DNA of 64,000 bases, from positions 17,928,501-17,992,500 of the forward strand of contig NW_026622841.1 of NCBI RefSeq assembly GCF_023065955.2, given 5' to 3'. Shown here piece by piece: positions 1 through 13,904 of this stretch (the stretch's first letter is position 1; the number at the start of each line of letters is the position of its first letter). Position numbers and translations under genes: made by a program. Below the pieces are notes generated by a model. It saw only the letters and a list, made by a program, of their open reading frames with translations. It made no database searches and was not told where the DNA came from. This stretch comes from Ursus arctos. Lineage: Eukaryota; Chordata; Mammalia; Carnivora; Ursidae.

Positions 1-298
1 AGAGGAAAAAATAAAACAAGACAAAACCAGAGAGGGAGACAAACCATAAGAGACTCTTAATCACAGGCAACAAACTGAGGGTTTCTGGAGGGGACGGGGG
101 TGGAGAGATGGAGTGATGGACATTAAGGAGGGCATGTGATGTAATGAGCACTGGGTATTATATAAGACTGATGAATCACACCTGTACCTCTAAAACCAGT
201 AATACATTATATATTAATTAATTGAATTTAAATTTAAAAAAATGTTTTTTAAAAAAACCATATGCAGATTCACAAAAAAAAAAAAAAAAAAAAAAAAA
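1..298 (+). repeat. Carnivore L1 3' UTR end with poly(A)
   Basis: The sequence has the typical carnivore L1 3' UTR layout: a short GA-rich segment, a G-rich tract, a block reading 'gatggacattaaggagggca', then 'aagactgatgaatcaca' and an AT-rich terminus. After the usual end near 257 there are 16 further bases and a second, pure A25 tract (274-298). The element is cut by the window start. Confidence 0.85.
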
Positions 299-300
299 GA

Positions 301-380
301 ATGGGGCTCGATCCCGGGACCCAGGGATCATGACCTGAGCCGAAGGCAGATGCTAAACTGACTGAGCCACCCAGGCACCC
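301..380 (-). repeat. Can-SINE 5' fragment, truncated
   Basis: Only the tRNA-derived head is present, in minus orientation ('gagccacccaggcacccc' at the right edge). It directly abuts the A25 run of the L1 on its left, where a SINE in this orientation would normally show T-rich tail sequence. The 3' half is missing. Confidence 0.85.
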
Positions 381-914
381 CAACTATCCTAACTTCAAAC
401 TGGGCATTGGGTTGGTAAAGAGATACCTAAGATTCCTAACTTTTGTTGGGAGATCGCAAGGGAAGAGATACTGAGAATGGGAAGACGACATTGCTACCAT
501 CAACTCTCAAATCCAAATGTTGCAGATTATTAAAAACTAATTTTAACAGTTCATTATGAGGAAATGATAGAAGCTTTTCCTTTTGAACTTCTGGATCATA
601 CAGTTATGGCAAAAGATGAGCAGAATTATTATTTAATCCCTCTAAGCATGGTAATCATTATCTGCAAAAGAAGGAATAACATTTAAAAAAATTCCTAGTC
701 ATATCTTAGCTATTTCTAATCTCCTCAGTATTTAATTACGTGTTATATTACCATCTTACGTTAGCAGGCTGACATTAGAGCAGACATTCTGTAAAAGGCA
801 ACTGTAGGATCAAAATCAAACTGATGGCTCCTGGAGGCTAGGGGTGCGGGTAAGAGACTAACTACAAAGTGGTATTAGCGAATATTTTAGAGTAATGAAA
901 ATAATCTATATGTT

Positions 915-1029
915 TGGGGGTTTTAAGACTTTATTTTTTAAGTAATCTCTCCACCCAATGTGGGGCTCGAACTCCCAACTGCGAGATGAAGTATCTCACA
1001 CTCCACCGACTGAGCCAGCCGGGTGCCTG
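915..1029 (-). repeat. Older short Can-SINE
   Basis: Short-form carnivore SINE in minus orientation ('actgagccagccgggtgcct' edge). It is flanked by an exact 18-bp target-site duplication, 897-914 and 1030-1047. Confidence 0.9.
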
Positions 1030-1769
1030 GAAAATAATCTATATGTTGATTGTGGAAGTGGAGACAGGACTATCCATATTTGCTTAAAACCCAAAGAACA
1101 ATAAAATTCCTGGAAAAGGGTGAACTTTTCTATATATACATTATACCTCAATAAACTTACTTAAAAAACAAACGATACAACAGAAGGTACTACATCACTG
1201 TCACTAAAGAGAACTGAGGATTATGCCAGAATATAATGCTGCTTTCCATGAAACACAAAGACTATAGAGAAATTTGTCTTACTTTCTTCTTGGCCTAGAA
1301 AACTAAACTTTTTCAAGCATAAAAGTCAGTTTACTACTGTCCACCGTAAATAAGATGATGAAATACTCCTGAGAAATATGAAGGAAAGTCCACTTAGAAA
1401 ATACTTATATGGAACTCTCAGTTTCTTACATGTTAATAATAAAGATTACAAAAATTGTCAACTAATTATATGGTGGTATTTTGCTATTTTCTTATACACT
1501 TGAGCTTATTTGTCAAACCACACCACAATACTTAAGACTAAGCTACTTCCTGAGTATCCCCAAAATATCTGGCAATAATGAACACCTCATAAATACATGT
1601 TGAATAGAACTGAATATTTTCAGTCCCACGATACAAATTATGTTTTTAAATATACTAAGAAAATAGGACTAAGTAGTAAGCTTTAGGGAAAGATGTATAA
1701 TAAAGAGATGAAAATGAGATAAAATAAAGAAATACAATAACAAAGGAGATACAAAAAATAATAGAAACA

Positions 1770-1975
1770 GGGCGCCTGGGTGGCTCAGTCATTAAGCGTC
1801 TGCCTTCGGTACAGGGCGTGATCCCAGAGTCCTGGGATCGAGCCCTGCATCAGGCTCCTCCACTGGGAGCCTGCTTCTTCCTCTCCCACTCCCCCTGCTT
1901 GTGTTCCCTCTCTCGCTGGCTGTCTCTTTCTCTGTCAAATAAATAAATAAATAATCTTTTTAAAAAAAATTAAAA
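1770..1975 (+). repeat. Can-SINE, full length
   Basis: Starts gggcgcctgggtggctcag, has the CT-rich middle and (AAAT)n/ATCTTTT end, and is flanked by a 15-bp duplication (1753-1767 and 1976-1990). Confidence 0.93.
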
Positions 1976-4580
1976 AAAAAATAATAGAAAGATGCAAGAC
2001 ACTTAAAAAAAGTTAATCCCCAAATCCAGATTTCACAAAATAAAAAACATGAACGTACATTATGCCAAACAATAGGTACCTATAAATGGGTTCTACACTG
2101 TGAATCAGGAGGAAAACAAGAGCAAAAATGGGATGGAACAGAAAACAGGTCTGAGTAAGTTTGGACACGCAGCGGAAGGGGCAGGGTGGGCTGTGGCTGG
2201 CAGCCAAAGTAAGAAACAGGACAGAGAAGACTACTACCAGCTCTCCGTGTCATCTGGATTCTAAACACTGAGATCATTTTCACTATGAGATTATACATAT
2301 ACACACACACTCTCCTCTTTGTCTGCAATATTTTTAATCACTTTAGAAAAAACATTTTTTAAAATGTAAATATGAAATACAGTTTTCAAAATCAATGGAA
2401 TAAAACAGCACTTGCCTCTCCACATCAGCAAAATCAGGCACATTATTCTAAATTTCTCTTTCAAAAGCTTATAAATTACCTTCATAAATATTTTCTTCCT
2501 ACTGACTAATGCTATCTGAGTAAGGGTAAATAATATGAACTCAGAAGATCTCTGTGCCATGTGATTAACTTAATAATCAAAGATTAAATACTAAATTTTA
2601 ATAGAGTAACATTTAAAATACAGCGCTTTAATCCATACTGGGATATAAAACCATTTGAGTTCATTATAATTTTATTATTTTATTGAAGATTTAGATGGAT
2701 GAAAGTGATAAACAATACTGTTAGGATTCAGGAAAATATATACCACGATATTTATAAATATTAACAAAAATGCGATTTTTCATTCCCGTAGTGATATAGA
2801 TTTGCACTGAGGGTGAGAAACGGATCTGAAAGAATAGCAGGTATTTTCATTTCATCAGTTTCTCACAACTGTGGCTTTCCGGTGGTCCAATTAAAGTATA
2901 CCAGAGGCGATAATTTGATAGGAACACTTACTTTGAATAAGGTAAAATTTAACAATAAGGAAGGGAGTATGTGTGAGCCTAGAGTTTCTTTTCAGGCAGG
3001 CGGCTTGAATTTATTGGAAGCAGATCTTTGCAGTGACTGACCACACTGCCCCACATTCCCCACAATCCTTATGACAGACAGACGGCCTGCCTCGCATTAA
3101 TTCACTTCACACCACTTCTATCGATCCACAGCCGGTTCCCTAGTCTCTCTGCACACATTGCCTGTCTGGCTGCCTACATCCACATCAGCACATACACACA
3201 AAGGCCAGAGAAAGATAACCTTTTGCTTTCCATTAAAGACACAGTATCCACTTTTCCTTCTGTAATAACATCAAAAATATAAAATATAACAGCACAGATG
3301 TCTCAGAGAAAAGTCTTCCTGCAAGAAATGTTGAGAGTATTTACCCCTTATTCTAAACAGACATCATTTCAATTTATCAAAAACAAGTTAGTTTATTAAA
3401 GGCCACAAAGTAATTAGATGAAAAAATATAGGCACAATAAGCAAAATGTCTTCAAGCCTGAATAAGAATATAATAATCATTTGGTAACATGAGTTTTGAT
3501 AGTTATTTCTAAGGAAACGAAATACATTCTTCCTATTCACATTTTGATTTTTTTTTAAGAAAATTGTTCTCACATAAAATGTAATTATAAACAATTCTGA
3601 AAGCAACAAAAGAAACGCCGAAATATACATAAGGAATAGGAAACACATAACTGTATCAACAGAATAATAACATAAGAGGATAAAGCTTTATTGTTCCTCT
3701 TTCCCAACAAGAACCTGAAAATGATCCATGGTAAAAATCACACCTAATACTTTTAATTCATTGCATGTACTTTTTCAAAGATTTCTGTTTGATTTGCAGG
3801 CTATGAGCTGACTCAACACCAATTTTGGTTTCAGAAGACACAATAAAACAAAGATTTATTGTTCAACCTACAATGTGTTGAGAAACAAAGGCAAATCTGT
3901 CTTGACACACAACTGTACTGAAGTATAAACTTAAAATTACAACCTTGAATGATTTAGAAACCTAAATTGTAAGCAGAATTATATACCTCAGAACTGGGCA
4001 AAGTATATTCTTGTGGAGAAGAAACTCCCTTTGGAACTGTCTATGAATCTTCACCGTTTTGCTAGGATTACGCAGGCAGAGGTTACACCACCAATAACAC
4101 GGTGCACTAAATACAGGACAGTAAGTATACTGTTCTAGTAACAACATGCTGCTTTAGAAATCAAAGAATGAGAAACTGATGAATGCTGCAGAAGCTAAGG
4201 AGAGCTTTAAAATAAGGAAGATTTGCCTGGCCCTGAAAACTGGGAAAGATCTGAAGGAGAGAAGCTGGCACTGCCAATATGAGTAAAGCAAAGCTGTTAG
4301 AATGATGAAGATAGGTAAAGTTCCTTCCACTCTCTTAAATATTGATGAAGAACCCAGGCTACTGGGTACCAAACCCATAGCAGGCACTATAGACACAAAG
4401 GTGAAAGAGACATAGCCTTACTTCCCAAAAAGCTAACATGTGAGGTGAGGCCATGCGACTCATTAAAGAAATTTAAGCATGAGAGATAATTTTGTGTTTT
4501 AGAAAGATCTCTCTTAAAGCAATATGAAGAATGATTTGGAAGAACTCAAAAACAGAGGTAGCAATAAGGCCAACAATTTT

Positions 4581-4773
4581 TTTTTAAGATTTTATTTATT
4601 TATTTGACAGAGAGAGAGACAGTCAGTGAGAGAGGGAATACAAGCAGGGGGAGTGGGAGAGGAAGAAGCAGGCTCCCAGCGGAGGAGCCTGATGTGGGGC
4701 TCGATCCCAGGACTCCGGGATCACGTCCTGAACCAAAGGCAGACGCTTAACAACTGAGCCACCCAGGCGCCCC
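4581..4773 (-). repeat. Can-SINE, full length
   Basis: Minus-orientation carnivore SINE ending cccaggcgcccc, with a 15-bp duplication at 4566-4580 and 4774-4788. Confidence 0.94.
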
Positions 4774-5054
4774 AAGGCCAACAATTTTAAAACCATACTA
4801 TACTTGGAGCTCCATGAGTTCCCTAGAGGTTCCCGAAGACGACCGCCAAGCTTCCCATCTTTACCTTTTTATATGTGGGTATGTGCGTGCATGCACACAC
4901 ACATACACATTTTATAAAAGTTTTCCTTTGAAGAAAGAACACACTAAAAAAAAAAAAAGACCCTGAAAACCCCTGATGTAGATTTTTTTTTAAAATACAG
5001 TATAAATGGGGAGAAAACCAAGGTTGTTTTCACATAAAACATATGGAAGGAGAA

Positions 5055-5096
5055 CGGGCTCTGAACATAGAGAAGGGGCTCTGAACATAGAGAAGG
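5055..5096. repeat. Tandem duplication, about 20 bp x 2
   Basis: The unit ggctctgaacatagagaagg occurs twice in direct succession inside L2-like sequence. Confidence 0.85.
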
Positions 5097-5829
5097 GCAA
5101 GAAGATTCACTCATCAACTCTTTCTCAATGACAGTTATGCTGGGCGAAGGGAATAAAAATGAAGGGTGGGGATGGAGGACTTTATAGTAGAGAAACTTAT
5201 AGTCATGCGGAAAATAAAGATTTATAAGTGCATAGTGAAAATAGTATCCATCTAAAGAAAAATCCATTAACTCTGGGAGCGGGGAGGGAGAGAATACATG
5301 TCAAAAACAACCTCATGGGAAGGAAGTACTTGAGCTGGGTCCTGAAGCGTGTATGGGAATTTATCATCGAATGACACTAAGTGAAGAAAATTTCAGGTAG
5401 ACAGGAGAATATGTTAAAGGACCCTAATATAGCCACAGAAATGGGCAGCAGAAGTGTAAGAAGTGGGAGGAGAGGCAAAAATGCGGCTAAAGGGACATTT
5501 AAGGTCAAAGCCCTAAAGGCAGTGAGAAACAGGGTGCTAAGAGAAAAGATGAAGCAGGAAAGGAGTATGTTTTCATTCTTTAAGGCTTCATCATGGTATG
5601 TGGAAAGAACAGGTCAACAGATGTAAACATAATCACAAGATTGCCAGAGTTGGTAGCTATGTAATGACAGTAAATGAAACTTCAATATTTGAGGTTTTAG
5701 GATAAGTAAGGATAACCCTACAACTTGTTTCTTATCATCAGAGTAGTCTAGGAATTCAGTTTGTACAGAGCCAGAAGCAACTGTCTGAAGACAATTATGA
5801 AGGCAGAGAGTTTGATCTATACTAGCAGA

Positions 5830-6050
5830 CAGTCTCAGAGAGGCAACCGATGAAAAGCAATAACTTCTGGCAACCTAGCCAAGACACTTTGTATCCTTGT
5901 TTACAAGCCAGGATAAAACACAATGATGTGTTATCTCTTAAATTCAATGACAGATATAAGGTGCATAGGTTAGCACAGCATCTAGGATATAGTAAGTGCT
6001 CAATAAATAGCACCATAATCAATATTATTATTACTGTTATTATTAAGTTT
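5830..6050 (+). repeat. MIR fragment (3' part)
   Basis: The segment ending 'tagtaagtgctcaataaata' followed by ATTATT runs is the usual 3' end of a MIR. The 5' limit is uncertain. Confidence 0.6.
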
Positions 6051-6673
6051 AGCTTATTTTTATTTACTTTTTCTCTAGACGTACATTACTACCTCCAGTA
6101 TTCAATATTCAACTTTTTTTTCTATTTGATGAACCCATTTATTTATATCCTTTTTTAACTTGATTAAGCATCACTTCCCGGCTTTTAGAGCTATATTTCC
6201 AGACATCTTATGACATCTGTTTACATATAAGCCATTTGAAGGCAAAAATAGAATAAATATTTAATACATTTCAAAGAACCAATTTATCTTATGATTGCTT
6301 GTTACTGCCAAATTACGCTACTTTCAAGTATCTACATACACACAGGAGTGGGAAAGCTTTGGACCTTGTAATGACTCAACACACATGATTAATGGATTTG
6401 AAAATAAAGACATAGGAATCTTGGTTTAATATCCTAGTGGGTGACACACTTAATTGGCAGCAATATGCTATAAGATCACACTATAAGGCATTTGTGATAT
6501 ATCAATAGTTACTCAATTAATAGATAAACACTGTGATGTGCTCTGACTTCATTATTTGAGAATATTAAATTCTTCTTAGATAACAAGAAAAACATTCAGA
6601 TGGATAAAACCCAAAAGACATGTTAAGTCAAGATAATAAATAAATAAGTAGTGTGTAAGATTATAGACAAACT

Positions 6674-6874
6674 TTTTTTTTTTTTTAAGATTTTATTTAT
6701 TTATTTGACAGAGATAGAGACAGCCAGCGAGAGAGGGAACACAAGCAGGGAGAGTAGGAGAGGAAGAAGCAGGCTCACAGCGGAGGAGCCTGATGTGGGG
6801 CTCGATCCCAGAACGCCAGGATCACGCCCTGAGCCGAAGGCAGACGCTTAACCGCTGTGCCACCCAGGCGCCCC
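6674..6874 (-). repeat. Can-SINE, young subfamily
   Basis: Minus-orientation full-length copy with the 'accgctgtgccacccaggcg' head variant, flanked by tatagacaaact at 6662-6673 and 6875-6886. Confidence 0.94.
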
Positions 6875-6979
6875 TATAGACAAACTCTTAAGATGTGTTA
6901 ATTAAGTACAGATAGTAAGTTAATGACCTAAAAGATATGTTATAGGTTAAAAAGGAAGAAGCAAGCAAGAATAAGAATG

Positions 6980-8335
6980 CTACTTACAGAGAGAAATGAA
7001 TGAAATTACTAAGTCATACGACAAATGTAAAGCTTCTAGGAGAAAATCTGCATGACTGTGGGTTTGTCAATAAGTTTTCAGATACAATATCAAAACACGA
7101 GTCATGAAAGAAACTGATAAATTGGACTTTATCAAAAACTTTTGTTCTGTAAATGACAAGTCACAGACTGGAAGAAAATATTTGAAAATTATACAGCTGT
7201 CAAAGGACTTGTACCCAGTATATATAAAGAACTCTTAAGACTCAACAATAAAACAAGCGACCTAATAAAAAACAAGCTAAGCAAAAGGCATAATCAGATA
7301 TTTCACCAAAGAGGATATAAAGATGGAAAATAGGGGCGTCTGGGTGGCTCAGTCGGTTAAGTATCCGACTCTTAATTTCAGCTCACGTCATGATCTCAGG
7401 GACAGATTGGGCAGTGTCAGGCTCCGCAGTCAGCGGGGAGTCTGCTTTGAGAATCTCTCTCCTTCTGCCCCTCCTGCTCGCTAAGATAAATGAATCTTTA
7501 AAAATAAAATTAAAAAAAAGATGGAAAATAATCATGTGAAAACCTGCTCAGTATCATTAGTTACTAAGGAAACACAAATTAAAATCACAGTGAAATACCA
7601 CTACACACAAAAAAAATGCCTACAGAAACAAAACAAAAAAAACCTAACCCATCAAATGCTGGGAAGGATACAGAGCAACAGGAGTAACTACTGCTCGCTG
7701 CTAGTGAGAATGTAAGATGTTTCAACAACCTTGGAAAAACAGTATGGCACTTTGTTGGTTTTTTTTTTTTTTTATAATTACACTCACATTTACCATATGA
7801 TCTAGCAACTCCAATCCTAGATATTTGTCGAAGTGAATTAAAATCTCACGATAATGCAAAATCCTCCATGTGAACAGCCGTTGTAGCTTATTCATAATCA
7901 CCAAAATCTGGAAACAATCCAGATACCCAGAAATAGGTGATGGATAAACTTTGGTGCACCCATATAATGGAACACTATTTAGCAATAAAAAGGAATGGCC
8001 TACTGATCCATGCAACAATATGGATGAATCTTAAATATATTTTGCTAAGTGAATGAAAACCAACCCAAAAGGCTACATGCTGTATGATTCCATTTATGCA
8101 GAATTTTGGAAAAGGCAAAACTATATGGATGGAAAACAGATCAGTGGTTGTCAAGGGGTGGTTGGTGGGGATGGGATTGATTACAAAGAGGTTACAAAAG
8201 GTAATTTCCAAGGTGTTAGGAATGTTCTGTATGGTACTGTGATGGTAGATACCTGACTTCATTTATTTGTCAAAACCCAAAGACCTATATATCCAAAGAG
8301 TTACTTTCACTGCATGCAAATGAAAAAAAAAAAAT
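6980..8335 (+). repeat. L1M 3' region (ORF2 end and 3' UTR), decayed
   Basis: Sequence follows the classic L1 ORF2 C-terminal and 3' UTR progression: 'ttggactttatcaaaaactt', a segment on paired cross-species ORF2 motifs, 'gatggataaactttggtgca', then a G-rich terminal UTR and an A-rich end. Many stops and indels make it non-coding. It is interrupted by the SINE at 7333-7517. Confidence 0.85.
7333..7517 (+). repeat. Older Can-SINE inside L1M
   Basis: Diverged plus-orientation carnivore SINE with a 13-bp duplication aagatggaaaata on both sides (7320-7332 and 7518-7530), which shows that it inserted into a pre-existing L1. Confidence 0.92.
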
Positions 8336-10815
8336 AATGGATTAACCAGAATGCCAGAGAATCCAGAATGAACTGCAGGATGAATATAACTATATTATAA
8401 ATGTATGACATAAAGTCACTGAAGGCTGTAAAGGAAAAAGGAGTTGACCTGGGTAGCCTGGAAACCAGGCCAAAACACTGCTTACAGCGAAGTTAACTAA
8501 AGACAAAAAGAACTGTACACAATACTGTGTTCCAGTTGGTAAACTGGTTTTTCACAGAGGTACAGGTTAGCAATTTTAAATTACTTTTTGTATCTACCAG
8601 GGTTGGAAAAACAAGTAAGTCTATTGTAAATAATGAGAGGTTTCTCACGTTCAAAGAAAAAAATTACCCATAAGCAAAAGGGGAAGACTGGACTGAATCC
8701 CATGTTGCTTGATTACAATGGGAGATATCAGTGTGAACTCACATCAGATTGAATAGACAGATACGGAAATCATTACAGGCATGTGGGAATACACGCATTA
8801 GTAGTATGCACATATAGATCTCTCAGTTGTGTCCTGTGGGAGGACCTACAAGCAGCGAATGTAACACAAGCACACCCAGCACCCAGATCTTAGTTTCTAA
8901 TACTTCTACTATAGGGAACCAGGGTGCCCTCAGGGAAAGAGCTGAGCCCAGGACTGGGGCAGGGAAAATACAAGCTGAATGAGGAGCATGTTCTAAGTCA
9001 GAAAATAAGGAAACACTTTAAAAAAGAAAAGATAGGATCCTATCAAAATGCCACTGAAGCCAACTTCAGGGAGCTCCCTATGGCCAATGCTGGAATGATT
9101 GAGCAACGAATTGGTATTATAAAAAGTCTATTCCTCAGTGAAGGGTCTGCTTAGCTGAGGGCTTGGTGCTGAGTCATGTGGGGACCAAAAAGAAGGCCGT
9201 GGACCTTGGTCCCAAGAAGATCTCAGTACAGTACATACTACATTTTATGAAGATTGTGTGGCTTTATTATCATAATGAAACACAAATTATGTCTCAACAT
9301 ATAAATATATATTTATACATGGAATATAAAGAAAGAAGTAAAATGGTAAGCCTCAAAGAAAACTAAGTAAGCAGGTCCATGAAATATAGTACTTACTTCA
9401 GCCTGGAAACATGACAAAATGGCATCAAATTGCTGAAGATATAAGCATTCATACACTGTAATGAGCATAATGCAGCTATAGAAGCACATCATTATTCCAC
9501 TACATTACACTGATGAAATCTCACAATTCATTTTAAAGACTATTCATATCTAACCAATGATTTAGAGAGGATGGAAAGCTGAATTAACTAAGGGAGCACC
9601 AATCATTGCCTCTGGCAGAGCTTTTAAAGAATTAACTTGCAAACAAAGTCATAAAAAGAATGAAAAATGAGTCAGATGAGTACTAAGATAGTGGAGAAAC
9701 TACAATGTGCAGAGAATAAAACCTTTCATTTTTTAACCTAATCCCACAAATAAAAGCAAAATTTTAACTGTTTTTAAATTAGGCAGTCACTCCTGGATTA
9801 GAACTCGAATTTTTCCTCTTAGTCTGGTGATGGGAGGTGGCCAGCAGTGGAGAAGCCCCAGGAATAATAGCCCAGAATCACTGAAAATAAACTATCACTC
9901 AAGATGTTTGAGAAGAATCACAAAAACAGACCAATTACTCTTACAGAGAATGCCAACAAAAAAGAACCATGCTCCAGACAGGTTAAAGGAATGATTCCAA
10001 TCCACTTGGTGTCGTGAGAATGCAGGATGTCTGATTTTGCAACCACACTGCACCCCCACCATTTAACTTCCCTTGGAGGGCTTCACAGCACATCTTAAAA
10101 ATTATGTTTAATTCTTTCAGCGTAAATATGTATATAGCCACATGTTATCAGGCTGGCATACATATTCTTTGCAAATGTTCTTCCCTTATGGATCAAATTT
10201 TGTCACCTTTGATCCATCAATCATCATGTAACAGATTATAGAAACATTTCCAAAATTAGTGCATGTTTATTTCCCAGGGACATATGTATAATAAAAAGTG
10301 ATGGCAGTGCCAGAAAGCGGTAGAAGAAAAACAGAAAAAAGAATTTATTGGTAAAGATGGTAGGTCTGAAGTGCCTATAAACATCCAAGTGGAGATGGAG
10401 ACTACTGAATTAAATGGGATCTTTTTTAAAAAAAATATCCAGCATTTGGAACAATGCCATGCTCTGAGTATGTGCACACTGCAATTTGGTCAATGACCTA
10501 ATGCTGTTCTATGTTTTAGCTGGCATATTTCTTAGACAAATTAATAAAACTTTATCCTGATGAATCCACAAGATGGGGTTGTTTCTTTGGAAATGGGGAA
10601 GTCTATTACTCTAATGAAGAAATACATTACTCTGAGAATGATCACCAACCTGGTAAAGAAATTTGAAATCAGAATATTTTAATGAATTTAGTCTTTAATT
10701 AGAATTAATTCCTTCTTCCTATTTCCTATATATCCTGTTTATATCTGCTTTGTGGCAATTATGTTTTATAAAACTGTGTGGGACTAATGAATCACCAATC
10801 AGAAAATGAATCTCT

Positions 10816-11018
10816 AGGGAAGCCTGAGTAACTCAGTTGGTTAAGCAGCTGCCTTCAGCTCAGTCATGATCCCAGGGTTCTGGGATCCAGCCCCACATTG
10901 GGTTCCTTGCTCAGTGAGGAACCTGCTTCTCCCTCTGCCTGTTGATCCCCGTTTGTGCTCTCTCTCTCTCTCTCTGACAAATAAATAAATAAAATCTTTA
11001 AAAAAAGAAAAAAGAAAA
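10816..11018 (+). repeat. Can-SINE
   Basis: Diverged full-length copy with an exact 15-bp duplication agaaaatgaatctct at 10801-10815 and 11019-11033. Confidence 0.93.
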
Positions 11019-11310
11019 AGAAAATGAATCTCTCAATTTTTCACTTTTCCCCAATAAAACCAACAGAGAGCAATTTTTTCTTCTCCATGTAAGATTCTCC
11101 TATTAAGATTCAAGCAAAGGGAAGACTCTTCAATCTTTGGGGGTACAGCTGCACTTTGATTTCTTTCCTCTTTTTATAATTAAAAACAAAATAACACAAA
11201 ACTTTTCAAACTACTTAAAGTACTATAAAGGAAAATTTGGAGATGATCTTCACTTTTAATTTCTTTCCATTCCATGCATTTCCTTCTAGATCGCTCATTA
11301 GCACACTTTA

Positions 11311-11509
11311 TTTATTTATATGAGAGAAAACACACACATGCATACACGTGCACAGGGGTGGGGAGAGGGAAAGGGAGAGAGAATCTTAAGCAGGTTCCAT
11401 GCCCAGCACAGAGCCCAATGTGGGGTCCGATCTCATGATCAGAGACCATGACCTGAGTCAAAATTAAGAGTTAGACACTTAACTGACTGAGCCACCCAGG
11501 GCCCCTAAA
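11311..11509 (-). repeat. Older Can-SINE
   Basis: Minus-orientation copy with a 20-bp duplication differing at one base (11291-11310 and 11510-11529). Confidence 0.9.
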
Positions 11510-12389
11510 TCACTCATTAGCACACTTTAATCAAAAAAATTAATGAGAATGTAAAAAGCACCTACCACATTGCATGGATTTAGTGGGTATTCAATTTTTT
11601 TCTTCTTTTGTATTATTCAACGTAATTACTGAGACAAAGCTATCCTCCTGCAAACTTGGTGACTGAGGACATAGTAGATAAATCATACCAAATTTTTAGT
11701 GGTAAAACACTATAAAGTATTTTAGTAGAGATGAAAATTTTAGAAAGATTAGCATACTTTGAATAAAATCCTACCATATTATCAATGTAGAAATCCCTCT
11801 ATACCAGCTGAGTCTTTGTTGAGTTTTCTAAAAAAGATGAATTTAAAACCAGTAGTTTTGAACAAACATATATAATCAGTAGATACAGATCTGTGGTTCC
11901 AGGTACTTCATTTTTAAATAAAAATAACTATATTTACTCCCCCAAAGTCAGGAGACCACCTGAGTGGAGGGGGATGGGTTAGCTGGTGAAGTAATAAAGT
12001 TTCCAAGTGGAGATGGAATTAGAGAGATATTCTCTCCCAGTAAAGTCCCTGAGTAGAGACCACTTTTTAATGGCACTATGTGTATAGGTGTCTTAAGAAT
12101 CCCATCAACTGGGAGGACTATGGATGATACATTTTATCCATATTTAAATTACATTGTTATATAGTATGTCCTATAATCTGTATGATTCTGGTCATAAACA
12201 TATTCAATGAGTTAGCCACATGGTACAGTTTTCACTTCAAACTGAAAAATTTTACCTTCAAAATACATTCATAAGTATTACATAATAAAATTTTTGTTAT
12301 ATTCATAGTTTCTATTTAAAACTGTGTTGGGGGTATTAGCTAATACAATTGTATAGAAGAAAGCAGTCAGAAGCATAGTAATTGAAAAA

Positions 12390-13880
12390 GAAAAGGTAAG
12401 GTTATCTCTGTTTCCAAATAATATGATTATATATATCTGAAAAATCCAAAGAATCAATGGAAAATCTTATATAATCAATAAGAAAATTTTATAATAGCAT
12501 CAGGCTATATAACTAACAAAAGTCACTGGCATTCATCTATACGAACAAAAACCAGTTAAAGCGTGTAATAGAAGAACAATAAAATTAACTACTTAAGCAA
12601 CAACAGATGTCCAAAATTATATGAGGGAAATTTAAAATCTCCTAAACAACAAAAAAGTAGACCTGAACAAATGAAAAGACATTACTATGTTCCTGGGTGG
12701 AATCCAACATTATAAATTCTCCCTAAGTTGGCTTATAAATTAAATAGAATCCCAATAAAAATGCCATCAGGTTTTTCTCCTCCTGGAACTAAACAAGTTG
12801 GTTATAAAGTTCATTTGGAAAAACAAGCAATAGCCAAGAGAACCCTCAAAAAGAAGGGCTAGGGCCTTGATGACTAATATGAAAATGTGCATTAGCCAAA
12901 GGCCAACGGAACAAAATAGAAAAATAAACAAAACTACATATAAAAACTTAGTGTACAGTAAGTGCTTTGGAGATCAGCAGATAGCTATATAGAGAAAGCA
13001 ATATTCGTCCTTCACATCATTAAGCAGGACAAATTCCAACTGACATTATGGGGAACAATACTGGAAATGAAAGAAAACATGGAGAATTACTACCGCAAGA
13101 AACACTCCCAAAATTATGACATAAAACCCTGAAACTATAAGACAAGGGGTCAGTAAATAAGGAGTATGAGAAAAATAAGAAACACATAAGCAAAGTAAAA
13201 AGAAAAATAACCAAAATATATTTAAACCTTACAGACAGATAAAGGTTTAATCAAACCATCTCATATAATAGTGAGCCAGAGATGTGAACAGTTAATTTGA
13301 AAGAATTACAAAAGACACTTATACGAAAAGATGCAAAACGCAATCCTAACAAGAAAAATACAAAATAAGACAATTTCATTTCTCATTTATCCGAGTCACA
13401 AAATTCCAAAAGTATGACATATACTCTATAGGAAATGATGTGAAGAAACAGGCCCTCATATATACAGTTGCTAAGAATGCAAAATGGTACAACTCCTATG
13501 GCAAAGAACTTAGCAATATCTGTCAAAACTAGACATACACTTATCCTTAGACTCAGCAATCCCACCTCTGGGAATGTATCCAAGATATACTATCAACAAA
13601 TGAAAAGACAGATGCACAAGTCTATTATTCATTGCAGCCCTATCCATAATATCAAAAATTGGAGACAACCTAAATATTCATCAATAGGAAACCTATTGAA
13701 AAAAACATGGTCTACCCACAAAATGGAATACCACACAACCAATAAAGAGGCCGAGGGGATGTCTCTAGTACATGATCTCCACGATATGTTGTTAAGGGAG
13801 AAAAGCTAAGTGAAGATACGCATTAGTACGTTACCATTGAGGAAAGGGGATATATAAATATATGTATTTGCTTACATTAA
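12390..13880 (+). repeat. L1M ORF2 C-terminus and 3' UTR
   Basis: Contains the L1 ORF2 progression 'aatagaatcccaataaaaat', 'ttcatttggaaaaacaagca' and 'tggagacaacctaaatattc', then a 3' UTR ending in A12 at about 13879. The longest open frame here (13468-13809, 113 codons) is a remnant of L1 and not a host gene. Confidence 0.88.
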
Positions 13881-13904
13881 AAAAAAAAAAGTGGAGCAAA
13901 GAAA

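Larger units (their letters stand above)
4290..5640 (-). repeat. L2 fragments, minus orientation, split by a SINE
   Basis: Segments around 4370-4575 ('caggcactatagacacaaag') and 5060-5620 ('cttgagctgggtcctgaagc') read like the reverse complement of the L2 3' half. The order of motifs fits one decayed L2 interrupted by the SINE at 4581-4773. Boundaries are approximate, and the 81-codon open frame here (5381-5626) is repeat-derived. Confidence 0.6.

Noticed and set aside
301..380. tRNA-like sequence in SINE heads
   Set aside because: These are tRNA-derived SINE promoters that lack a foldable mature tRNA with CCA-end context; they are not tRNA genes.
5381..5626. Plus-strand open frame, Lys/Arg-rich, 81 codons
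   Set aside because: Sits in an L2-like fragment and has no recognisable family.
7933..8262. Open frames on both strands within L1M
   Set aside because: Derived from the L1 3' end, with frames broken on either side.
13468..13809. Plus-strand open frame of 113 codons
   Set aside because: L1M 3' region. The peptide reads as a frame of the L1 3' end, not a host protein.
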